From: Nemertoderma westbladi
Lineage: Eukaryota > Xenacoelomorpha > Nemertodermatida > Nemertodermatidae
Length of the DNA: 64,000 bases
Direction: 5' to 3'
Assembly (NCBI GenBank): GCA_032718475.1
Contig: JAUCBJ010007130.1
Location: 35,686-99,685 of the forward strand
Position 1 is the stretch's first letter. Each line of letters begins with the position of its first letter. The position numbers and the translations under genes are program-made. Positions 38,223-47,629 of this stretch are shown here, in pieces. Below the pieces are notes generated by a model, which was not told the DNA's origin, searched no databases, and saw nothing but the letters and a program-made list of their open reading frames with translations.

Positions 38223-40766
38223 TCATCTGTACCTCCTCACGTCCTCCTCCCTGGCCCGTTTCTTGGTTATCACTGTTCCTCTGGCATCATCCGCTTTCTG
38301 CTTCCGGACCTTCGCTGCCACTTCCTTGCTGATCCCGGTCGTCGGCTCCTTGGGCGCTGGTGTTATTAAAGCCCGATACCGCTTCGCCGGTGGCCCCTCA
38401 GAATGGCCTGGTTGTTTCCCTCGTGTGGCGTCCCATAGGATCATCTTCATTGCCTTTGGTACGTGTTCCGCCAAGAAATCCCTAAACTCCCTCCGGTTCT
38501 CTGGTGTCCACCTGTCCAGGTACCGTTGCGTGTTCATAACTCCGGCGAACGATGCCGCCGTAGCTACCTCTTGATAGGTAAACGGTAACCTTCGCTTTAT
38601 GATTTCCATGTGGGTCTCCTGGTTTATGAGGAAGAAACCCCACTTGAACTCTTGGGCCTTCATGCGCTGGCGCGTCATGGCCCCGACGTCGGCCCACTCC
38701 TCGAACCTCGTGAACTTCTCCTCGTCGCTCATCCAGTCGCACTCGCGTCCGTAGTGTCCCCGAAAGTGGCACTTTGGACATCGGTTATGCAACCGTGGAC
38801 ACGCCCCCATCCTGTGACTTGGTTCTCTACAATAGAGACAAAAGGTTCCCCGTTGGAACCGGTATAGGCAGCTGCTTTCCTGATGGGTCTGTCTCCCACA
38901 GTAGTCGCAGCCGAGTACCAATGTCTCGCGTCCCACCTCGTCCTTCGTCCCAAGCGATCTCCGCCGTCTATGGAGTCGCTGGTAGGCGAACTTCTCTACG
39001 TTGCTCTCCCTGTTTACGTCTATCTCTCCGCCCCTCTCGGGCATCGTCTCCCCGAATACTATCCGTGGTGCCGTCCCCGGTTGCTCGCCCAACCTGATGG
39101 TGCTCCCCGCGAAATCCATCGCCGGCCCCTCGTGCACCCAGGTCCGCTTGCCGGATCTGTTCCAGAAGGCCCTTGCCCCACTGGCCGTCACCACCCTTCC
39201 GCCAACCCAGTCCGTGTCCGAGTGGCCTATCCTTTCGATGGGCGGTATCTCTCCGAATTCGTCGTCGTCGTCCTCTTCTTCCGGTAGCGTCTCCAATCCC
39301 GGTATCCCGATGGATCCACTATGTCCCTTCCCGCCTTGGCTCTCGCCGGTAGCTCTCCATCCCTCTAGCTCCCTTAACTTCCTTGGCAGTTGGTCGCCCT
39401 CGGCGCCCGCTGGTATGGGCATCGTTTGCAACCCCGACGTCGACTGTTTCGGCGATCCCACCGTCCATCCCAATTCTCGTCCTAGAGACTCCCCCGAACT
39501 CCCTGACGAAGTCCAATGAAGCTCGTCTAGACCCGCCTGTTCCTCGAAGCCATAACTCTGTGTCCTGGCCTCCTCTTCCCTCTCCTCTGCTTCTATCCTC
39601 TCCCGTCTGGCGACTTCTTCCAGTCGCTTTGCTTCCCGTCTATCCATCTCTAGCTGCTCCCACCTCTGATACGGTGTATCTGTCTCCCCATCTACCAGAT
39701 GTCGGCTGTTGTAGTACACCGACTCGCCCTTCAGCCCCGGGTGGTCTACCAGACCGTCAAAGGCCACTTTAAAGGCTCTCCTGTAGCTTAGGGGTGATCC
39801 CGATAACAGAAATGCCCCTGGTTCTCTTTCGATAACTACGGTCATGAATAAGTTAAGTAAACTTATCATCATCCAGTCCTCCTGCAGGATATATCGCTTC
39901 TGATATACCTTTATCGCTCCTCTGCGAAACTGATATACCTCCTGCTTTCCCGGTCTCGCTCCCCACTTCAGCGAGTTCGCTAGTTCTGCTCCGTATTCTT
40001 CCCTAAACTTCCCCCAATCCATTGGTTTGTGGCATACGAGCCCCAATAATTGGCCCATCGCCACCGCCCCGCATTGGCCTGAGTTCTCGACCACCCCCAA
40101 TCCATCCGGTGCCGTCATAGCCATAAAGACTTTCTGCATATCCAGGAGGTTGGTGGCGTCCGGACCGATGATCCTCTCCGCGTCCTCGCGAATCGCCGAT
40201 CCCACTTTCGTCGTCGACTTCTCTCTTACTAAGACCTGTACCGCTTTCGGCAGTCGGTCTAATTTCGGCCCGTCCTTCTTCCCATACGTCCCTAAGTCGA
40301 ATAAGAAGATGTCCCCATTTGGCGCTGCCAAATGCAAGAGTATGGTCCTGGCCGACCCTGCCGTTCCTCGTCTCGAACCCGCTTCGTCTTCCACGGTTCC
40401 CTCGTCATCTAGGATCATATATCCTCCTCTGTTGACGGACTCTATGAATCTTTTCCAGTCCTTCCTCGGCGATTCCCTCGGATACTTCGGAATCCCGAAC
40501 TTCGCCTCGTCTCCTTTCACCACGTAGTGGAAGTGTTGGAAGATCGCGTTGTCCAGCGACGGCGTCCCGTAGGTCCCGACCAACCGCTGTTCGTGCGCCT
40601 CCCGGAAGTGATCCTGCAGCGCTCGTGCCGCGTGACCCCTTTCCAACCTCTCGTAGTATCCTCTCGTCTTCTCCTCCGGGTGTCTTTCGGTGAAATCCAC
40701 CAATATTTCTTTTCCTCCTGACTCCGCCTTTCTCTTCCTGACCAGCTTACTCGCCATTCCGAACAC
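38223..40766 (-). CDS. L1 ORF3: DEDD exonuclease-like domain plus three CCHC zinc knuckles (847 aa)
   Basis: Open throughout. Residues about 113-310 resemble RNase D/WRN-type 3'-5' exonucleases. Motif I is ILDDEG (Asp120, Glu122) followed by a hydrophobic strand pair (TILLHLAAPNGDIFLFDL). Motif II is KVGSAIREDAERI (Asp195) with LLDMQ (Asp209). Motif III is a candidate YILQED (Tyr292, Glu296/Asp297), where the family usually has YxxxD. Residues about 365-410 are Glu/Arg-rich. Three perfect CX2CX4HX4C knuckles follow at 620-633, 643-656 and 663-676, then a basic C-terminus. P1 ORF3 shows the same order and similar motifs (KIGSAVYGD, DNEGSV). No signal peptide or membrane segment is seen, so it is not an envelope. 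Whether it is catalytically active, and on which nucleic acid, cannot be told from sequence. Confidence 0.75.
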   Translation of the reverse strand: MFGMASKLVRKRKAESGGKEILVDFTERHPEEKTRGYYERLERGHAARALQDHFREAHEQRLVGTYGTPSLDNAIFQHFHYVVKGDEAKFGIPKYPRESPRKDWKRFIESVNRGGYMILDDEGTVEDEAGSRRGTAGSARTILLHLAAPNGDIFLFDLGTYGKKDGPKLDRLPKAVQVLVREKSTTKVGSAIREDAERIIGPDATNLLDMQKVFMAMTAPDGLGVVENSGQCGAVAMGQLLGLVCHKPMDWGKFREEYGAELANSLKWGARPGKQEVYQFRRGAIKVYQKRYILQEDWMMISLLNLFMTVVIEREPGAFLLSGSPLSYRRAFKVAFDGLVDHPGLKGESVYYNSRHLVDGETDTPYQRWEQLEMDRREAKRLEEVARRERIEAEEREEEARTQSYGFEEQAGLDELHWTSSGSSGESLGRELGWTVGSPKQSTSGLQTMPIPAGAEGDQLPRKLRELEGWRATGESQGGKGHSGSIGIPGLETLPEEEDDDDEFGEIPPIERIGHSDTDWVGGRVVTASGARAFWNRSGKRTWVHEGPAMDFAGSTIRLGEQPGTAPRIVFGETMPERGGEIDVNRESNVEKFAYQRLHRRRRSLGTKDEVGRETLVLGCDYCGRQTHQESSCLYRFQRGTFCLYCREPSHRMGACPRLHNRCPKCHFRGHYGRECDWMSDEEKFTRFEEWADVGAMTRQRMKAQEFKWGFFLINQETHMEIIKRRLPFTYQEVATAASFAGVMNTQRYLDRWTPENRREFRDFLAEHVPKAMKMILWDATRGKQPGHSEGPPAKRYRALITPAPKEPTTGISKEVAAKVRKQKADDARGTVITKKRAREEDVRRYR

Positions 40767-43336
40767 TACACTCGCTCACCTGTAGGGTGGTGCCTTACCA
40801 AGGCGCAATACAGATGAGTGATGTATTAAGATGTTTCCTACAGTTCGATAATGGCCTACTTTTCTACTTAACTGCGCCTTTCAAGCTTAATTTAATCTAA
40901 TTAATTTCGGAGCTAGTAAATCAGCCTAATTTACAATTTCCGTCCGTTACTTTTATTATGTTCTAGAACGACTTTCTTTGTGTTACCATTATTTTTCGAT
41001 TTTTTTTAGCCCTATTCTATTTATTTTATTTGATTCTACTGTCCTAGTACTTACTACTGCCTATGGATTTATTCTATTCTCTCTCTGATCCATATTCTGG
41101 CCTACTCAGTGGGCCTATGCAGTACAGCAGTATGCGTCGTGTGGCCACACGATTTATCCAGCTGCACTCATATGCCCCCCTCTCGCTACTAACTCCACTT
41201 ACTGCTAACTAATATCTATATCCTATTTTACCCCTTTTACCTCTTACTCTCTCTCTCTAACTAATGGTACTACGTACCCTCTAACTCTAACTCTAACTAG
41301 GTACTACGTACCTACTAGCTCTAACTCTAACTAGGTACTACGTACCTACTAACTCTAACTCTATCGGTACTACCTACCCTCTAACTCTAACTAGGCATTA
41401 CGTACCCTCTAACTCTAACTAGGTACTACGTACCTTCTAACTCTAACTCTAACTAGGTACTACGTACCTACTAACTCTAACTAGGTACTACGTACCTTCT
41501 AACTCTAACTCTAACTAGGTACTACGTACCTACTAACTAACTAACTCTAACTAGGTACTACGTACCTACTAACTCTAACTCTATCGGTACTACCTACCCT
41601 CTAACTCTAACTCTAACTAGGCATTACGCACCCTCTAACTCTAACTCTAACTCTAACTAGGTACTACGTACCTACTAACCCTCTAACTATCGGTACTACG
41701 TACCCTCTAACTAACTAACTCTAACTAGGTACTACGTACCTACTAACTCTAACTCTCTACTAAGTCTAACTAACTCCTACTAACTTTCTACTTCTACTAA
41801 CTCTACTTGACTCCTCTGAGTCTACCAACTCTGCTAACTAGCTCTACTAACTCTACTCCACTAGCTCTAACTACGTGGCGCTTGCGGTGCCCACAACCCC
41901 TTTACTATATGGCACCCTATGTGCCCTCTCTGCTCTACTCTACTACCTGGCACCCTATGTGCCCTCTCTACTACACTACTACCTCTCTAACTCTACTACC
42001 TGGCACCCTATGTGCCCTCTCTACTCTACTCTACTACCTGGCACCCTGTGTGCCCTCTCTACTACACTACTACCTCTCTAACTTACTACCTGGCACCCTA
42101 TGTGCCCGTCTCTACTCTTCTACTCTCTGGCACCCTATGTGCCCGTCTCTACTCCTCTACATCCCCTTTACGTCTCATCGCCTACACGTGACGCTCTGAG
42201 TGCCGGGAGAGTGGGTACGTTAATTATGTGAACTACTACTGACTCTACTAACTCTCTTCTAACTCTACTAACTCTTTTTGTGCCCGGCACCTCTTGTGCA
42301 CGGCACCTTCTAACTCTACTAACTCTCTACGTGGCGCTAACGGTGCCCACAACCACAACCGGTACTACGTACCCTCTTACTAACTCTACCTCTATCTACG
42401 TGGCGCTAACGGTGCCCACAACCACAACCGGTACTACGTACCCTCTTACTAACCTCTAACTCCCACTAACTCTAATTAACATACCCTGCTCTTACATCAA
42501 ACACATCATCACGCCCGTGCCCCACTAAGTTCAGCGCATTCCCTTCTAACTCTAACTACGTGGCGCTTACGGTGCCCACAACCCTCTACTGCTACTACTA
42601 ACACCCCTAACTAGCGGTACTACGTACCCTCTTACTACTCTAGCTCTCTCTACTAGCTAGCGGTACTACGTACCCTCTTACTCTTACTAACTCTCTAACG
42701 GTACTACGTACCCCTTAACTCCTACTCTCTAACGGTACTGCGTACCCTCTAACTCTTACTCTAACTCCACTAACTAACGGTACTACGTACCCTCTAACTC
42801 TTACTCTCTAATCGGTACTTACGTACCCTCTAACTCCTACTCTCTAACGGTACTACGTACCCTCTAACTCTAACTCTATCTAGGTACCACGTACCTACTG
42901 ACTCTCTAACTAACTCTAGGTACTACGTACCTACTAACTCTAACTCTAACTAGCGGTACTACGTACCCTCTAACTCTCTTCTACTAACGGTACTACACGT
43001 ACCCTCCTACTAACTCTTCTACTAACGGTACTACACGTACCCTCCTACTAACTCTTCTACTAACGGTACTACACGTACCCTCCTACTAACTCTTCTACTA
43101 ACGGTACTACACGTACCCTCCTACTAACTCTTCTACTAACGGTACTACACGTACCCTCCTACTAACTCTTCTACTAACGGTACTACACGTACCCTCCTAC
43201 TAACTCTTCTACTAACGGTACTATACGTACCCTCCTACTAACTCTTCTACTAACGGTACTACACGTACCCTCCTACTAACTAACTAACTAACTAACTACC
43301 TAACTTCTACCTACTCTATTATTTAATTATTTTTAA
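40767..43336 (-). repeat. L1 minisatellite region between Gag and ORF3
   Basis: From about 41220 to 43310 the plus strand is a patchwork of AACTCTAACTC runs and dozens of GGTACTACGTACC-like quasi-palindromes. A GGCACCCTATGTGCCC repeat fills 41880-42140 and a regular 38-bp tandem array fills 42976-43275. No coding domain is present. It occupies the position where a BEL/Pao element would carry pol. 40767-41220 is AT-richer unique sequence with no gene. Confidence 0.85.
42976..43275. repeat. 38-bp tandem array, about 8 copies
   Basis: The unit runs from ACTCTTCTACTAACGGTACT to ACACGTACCCTCCTACTA. Successive units are spaced exactly 38 bp (for example 43022, 43060, 43098), with one C-to-T variant near 43222. 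Each unit contains the inverted pair GGTAC...GTACC. There are no spacers, so it is a satellite and not a CRISPR array. Confidence 0.92.
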
Positions 43337-44488
43337 TTAAATAATTATTTTATATTTTGTGCGTGGGAAGGGCGTCTCGCCCTCATTCCCACCCCCCTCA
43401 GTCCAAAACTTTGGACGACTAAAAACTCTCACGTGCCCCTTCTTCCGGTAGGCACTCTCCTGCTGCCCTCCTATACGTCCTCTAACTCTTCGCCACACTC
43501 TCTTCGGTGCCACCTTTGCTGGCCTCCCCCTTCGTATGTGCGCTGGCATTAAAGCCCTCGACGACCCCCGCTCGTCCCTCGGTATACGCGGTGTCTGCCC
43601 GTGCAATGCCCCCTCGCACTGTGTCCGTCCTGCGTGTGTATGCAACACGCCTCCTTCTACTTTCCCGACTCCCTTATGTTTGCTCATGGGCTTCTCTGCC
43701 CCTGGTCTAGTCCTTTCATATCCTCTCCCTTTCCAACACTCTCCGGATCTGTGTCCTTTTACCACACATCGATGACATAGTCCGTTTGCGTCTGTGTAGG
43801 CTACACGATCTCGTTTGGGCAACGCTTGCCAGTACTTGCAACTCCTGGTCTTATGGGTTCCGTCCCGATGTAATTGACATTGGAATCCTGGATTATAGCG
43901 TTTCCTGTATAGTCCTTCACGTATCGCGCTTAGGTTTATATGTACCGATTTAATGTTTTGGTTGTCTAGACTCGGCCTACTGGGTATATTGGGATTGTGT
44001 TTATTTTTGGTGTTATTTTCTTTCTGTCCCTGCCACGGTGTGGCCCTGCTCCCACCTAACTGTGGACTAGCAGTCCCCTGTACGGCCGCGTGTGGTGGTG
44101 ACTGTCCGCACGACCTGCTCTCGTCCAGGGAGTTCGATGTTCTTGCTCCTATCGGGGTATATTGTCGATATTGTGATGGGGGAATGTCACCCTGTCCCCC
44201 CCCGGCCGGTATGTTTGGTACTGGGGTTGATGTTAATACATTGGGGCCCATACGTCTATCTCCAATAACTCCCCCCTCCCCTGGATATATGTTATGTCCC
44301 TGTGTATTATAGTCATGCTGCTGTACCGATATAGGCCTACCTACCTCTCGCCTACCTACCGGTATGTACTCCGCGACTTCCGGGTTTAATTCCGTCGTTC
44401 GCGCTACCCCATCGCCTACTCTATCTCTCCCAGCATGGCCTATAATAGTATGTGCAGTAAGGCCTACAGTATGTCCTGCAGTCTGCAT
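43337..44488 (-). pseudogene. gag: L1 Gag C-terminal part with zinc knuckle
   Basis: 383 codons. It contains CQLHRDGTHKTRSC followed 18 residues later by LCHRCVVKGHRSGEC, matching the paired-knuckle layout of P1/M1 Gag (CALCDGTHRLSAC...LCYNCLRPGHQRRTC). The spacing and the shared DGTH support a Pao-type Gag. The start given is only the first Met of the open frame. The upstream frame (46724-44541) ends 53 nt earlier in another phase, so a frameshift probably separates two halves of one Gag. The protease motif seen downstream of the knuckles in P1 is absent. Confidence 0.7.
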
Positions 44489-44540
44489 GTGCCCTTCCGA
44501 ACCGAAGTTTATTCTTCGCGAATCTCGAATCTCCCCGCGA

Positions 44541-46724
44541 CTACCGTACTCTCGATCGGCAGCTATATCCCGTCGGGAAGCTTCTCTTCGATCCCCTCTC
44601 CTGTTCTCGTCTTCGTATCTGGTACGTCCTGTACCCCTCTCTTGGCGTGCGGTGCGTTTCTCCGGGGCGACGGCAATCTCCCGAAGTTCGACCCCACTGA
44701 CTCCCTAACTCCATCTCTACTATCGACGGTCCGTTATCCGTCCTCGCACTCCTATCGTTCGTGGCGACACTTCTTCTACTATCTTCTCTTCTTCTCTTTT
44801 CTGTGTAGTATTCCGGCTCGTGAGGTCTCTCGTCGACCTCCCGGTTAAACTCCACTGTTCTTCTTCCCTCTTCTGGTCGGGCTCGACGCTTCGTCTGCCC
44901 TCTCGCGACGTCAACCTGCCTCTCTCTGCTCGATCGCACGCCGCTGGGGATACTCGCAATCCCCCTATTACTCTCCGTCGCCGGCTGTTGCGGTTTACCT
45001 ATTTCGGCCCTCGCATTATCCGCTGACGGCTGTGGGACACTCTCTGCCCCCCCTCTCTCTCTACTAACTTCTCGCGGTGGGGTGTCCGTAGCCCCCCCCC
45101 ACCCGCCACTTCTAACTTCACTACCTCTTACTACACTTCTACACCCCTCTTGTGGGGCATTCTCTGCCCCCCCTCTCTCGCCACTAATCTTATGTGGTGG
45201 GGCGCCCGTAGCCCCCCCCCACCCGCCACATCTAACTTCACTATCTCTCACTTCGTCTCTACACCCCTCTCTAGTCGACGCACTGTCTCTACTACGGCTG
45301 GGTCTATTCACCCCCGCCTCTCTCTCTACTACTGCGTGGCCCATCAGGCCTACTTCGGGTTGGCTCAACCCCGCTTCCTCCTGCCTACCAACTACGTGGC
45401 CTACCAGGCCGCCGTCGGGTTGGCTCAACCCTGCCACTTCCTGCCTACTAACTACGTGGCCTACCAGGCCCTCGTCTGCTGAGTTATGTACGTCCGACAC
45501 GCTCATATTAATAGCACCATTCCCAATATTATTTGTTAAATCAATTAAATTATTAGAATTTGAAACAGGATTATTATTTAAATTATTTAAATTACTTAGA
45601 TCACTACTATTCTCTAGACTTAAATTATTATCCGAATTATTTTGCGGGTTTGAATTGAAATTATTATTTAGAGTATTTGTATTTAAATTTAAATTACTAC
45701 TACCCGGTAAAATATTATTTCCTGTAATAAAGGGATTAGGGTTATTTACTACGGTACTATTAACATTAACTGTCTCTAACGTACTACTACTACACCCCCC
45801 GCCCGTACGGCTACACCAGTTCTGGTTCTCCCGCCCGGTGCCTGTAAGTGGGGGCTCACTCTCTGATATCTCCAACCGCGCCAGTTCTAGTCGGCGCCGT
45901 TTAAGTTTGGCCCGATATTGCGCAAGCAGCGCCAGTCGGTCAAGCAAAAGATATCGCTCACGCTTTTGCTTTAACTCTCTCTCTCCGCACTCTCGGGACT
46001 CTCTCGCAAGCATCCCAGGCTGCCTCGCCGGCTCGCTCTCTATTCTCCCGGTTATTATCGCGATATGCTCCCGCTCTCTACGCTCCTCGGCCCTCTCTCT
46101 ATCCTCCCTTACCAACTCTAATAATGCGGTTTGCTCTCTCAATTGCCCCTCTAACTGTTTCCGCTCTGCCGCCGCCTTTTCTAATTTATACGCCACGCGT
46201 TCACTCTCTCGCACCCTTCTTTCTTTTGCGGAGGATGTAGCAGACTTATCGGTTGCGACGGACTCCCGTCGCCCCTCCGTCCTACTAACTTTCCCCCGCT
46301 TCCCGGAACTTCCTCCGACCGACGAGACCGAATCCTCGGAGTTAACCTCGGATTCGCCCTCCCCAGGTCTCTTCCAACCCACTAACCTAAATTCCCTGGC
46401 ATCGACTAAGTATGGCCCTATGTACACTACACCAGGCCCCATACCCCTACGTTCCCATAGTTTAAACAGTTCGAAGGCAACCCCTCTCGCTCTCTCCCTG
46501 GCCAGTTCTCCCTGCCCAGAACGCACTAGGTGATCAAAGTATCTGTTCGACTCACCTAGTCGTCTCCTCAGTCTCACCTCGTCTATCTTCGCCCCTCCTT
46601 TGGCCTCTCTCAGTTGCTCCCGGGTCGCGAGGTAGGCCCGTCGAAGTCGATCAGAAACCCCGACGTCCTCGTCGCCGACCTCTCCTCCATCTCTCCGGGT
46701 CCGACGTCGTACCGACGGCCCCAC
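44541..46724 (-). pseudogene. gag: L1 Gag, coiled-coil and low-complexity part
   Basis: 727 codons without a recognised globular domain. In order: basic N-terminus; a conserved-looking segment with RRRLGESNRYFDHLV and WERRGMGPGVVYIG (residues about 50-110); a long Glu/Arg/Leu coiled coil (about 165-290); an Asn-rich stretch (about 315-410, encoded at 45495-45790). Then come three copies of a 20-aa repeat based on GLVGHVVSRQEVAGLSQP (DNA 45329-45473) and two copies of a ~40-aa Gly/Arg/Glu repeat (DNA period 120 bp, about 45039-45280). It is probably the middle of Gag, cut off from 47007-46651 and from 44488-43337 by frameshifts. The structure fits a multimerising Gag, but that is inference. 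Confidence 0.65.
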
Positions 46725-47007
46725 CGTCGCCGTTCCGGTGGACCGTTCGTCGTCCTCGGCCTGTGGCTGACCGGTGACATCGGTATGTCGACCCTCGCTC
46801 CGCGTCGACTCGTCTTTCTCTTCTCTCCGTCTCGCTCTCTCTCTCTCTTGGCTCGACTTCGGGTTCCAGGCCCTCCTCGTCCTGTGCTTCCGGTTCGCCC
46901 GTTATCGATGGCTCCGGCGTCGTGGGCCTGTATCGTTTGGTCGCGGCCTCGCGGATCGTTAGGTCTTCGTCCGGGGTCCGCGTCGGTGTCTCGCCCGATT
47001 CACTCAT
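46651..47007 (-). pseudogene. gag: L1 Gag N-terminus (probable true start)
   Basis: The ATG at 47007 lies 81 nt inside the 5' LTR border and the peptide begins MSESGETPTRTPDEDL, acidic and Thr/Pro-rich. This position suits the Gag start better than the internal Met at 46724 of the overlapping frame. The two frames overlap (46724-46651) in different phases, which suggests a small indel or, less likely, programmed shifting. Confidence 0.5.
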
Positions 47008-47087
47008 CTCGTTTGCTCGATGGAGTTCGACTAGCTAGGGTGGAGTTCTTTGAGTTTAACTAGGGGCGGCAGCTCGGTTTTAGTTAC

Positions 47088-47624
47088 TGTGACGGGATCC
47101 AAGAGGGATCCCGATTTATCCGGTTGTGGTAATTTAGTCCACGCGTCCCCGCCGTGTATAAGGATGAAATAAAGTGACTGAGTTCTGAAGTTCGGTGTAT
47201 AATAGGAAGTTATAAGATATAGATATTGTGAATGTGTACAAGGCGGGATACGGTAACTAAAGTCCCGTGATCCCCTAACTAAACTAATTGGCTGTACCCT
47301 ACGCTAGCACTGCTGCACTTGAGATAACTGAATCACTGATTAATAGGTTATTGGTTATATTGCACGGTGGCCTTACTGCTACTCAATCGATGCCGTTCCC
47401 CCCTCTGATTGGTTAATACCCTTGTTGGCGCCCCGTGGAGTATTCCCGTTAACTCCACCTGTTCTCCTTGGGTTAGGGGTTTGGCCCCTGACCCTCTATT
47501 GTGTGCTTCCTTCCCATTCTTATTGGGATGGCGCGAGTTGGTTAATTACCCAATCTCGCGGCTCCCAATATTGCTTATCGGCTAATAACTTTATGGGGTG
47601 TTGGCGGGATTGAATAAGCTAACA
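47088..47624 (-). repeat. L1 5' LTR (537 bp)
   Basis: Same sequence as 36973-37509. Followed on the plus strand by the target duplication GATGG (47625-47629) and the continuing P1 integrase. On the sense (minus) strand it carries CCAATCAGAG (47412-47403). The internal region just after it on the minus strand, GTAACTAAAACCGAG, shows no obvious tRNA 3'-end complement. Confidence 0.95.
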
Positions 47625-47629
47625 GATGG

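Larger units (their letters stand above)
36973..47624 (-). mobile_element. L1: non-autonomous Pao-like LTR element without pol, carrying an exonuclease-like ORF
   Basis: 10,652 bp with 537-bp LTRs (36973-37509 and 47088-47624) that appear identical, TG...CA ends and target duplication GATGG (36968-36972 and 47625-47629). A purine tract GGGGGGGAG adjoins the left LTR on the minus strand, so the right LTR is the 5' one. Order on the minus strand: Gag N-terminus (47007), coiled-coil/Asn-rich Gag (46724-44541), zinc-knuckle Gag (44488-43337), a ~2-kb minisatellite, then an 847-aa exonuclease-like/zinc-knuckle ORF (40766-38223). No protease, RT, RNase H or integrase motif was found in any frame. 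It is more GC-rich than its surroundings and strongly purine-rich on the sense strand. Confidence 0.9.

Noticed and set aside
38883-39772. Several plus-strand frames over the L1 exonuclease ORF
   Set aside because: They are antisense to an intact ORF with clear motifs and lack domains of their own.
42976-43275. Regular 38-bp repeats resembling a CRISPR array
   Set aside because: There are no unique spacers; the units abut directly, and the context is a eukaryotic LTR element.
45082-46533. 483-codon plus-strand frame
   Set aside because: Antisense to L1 Gag; Ser/Leu/Pro-rich composition is explained by the purine-rich coding strand.
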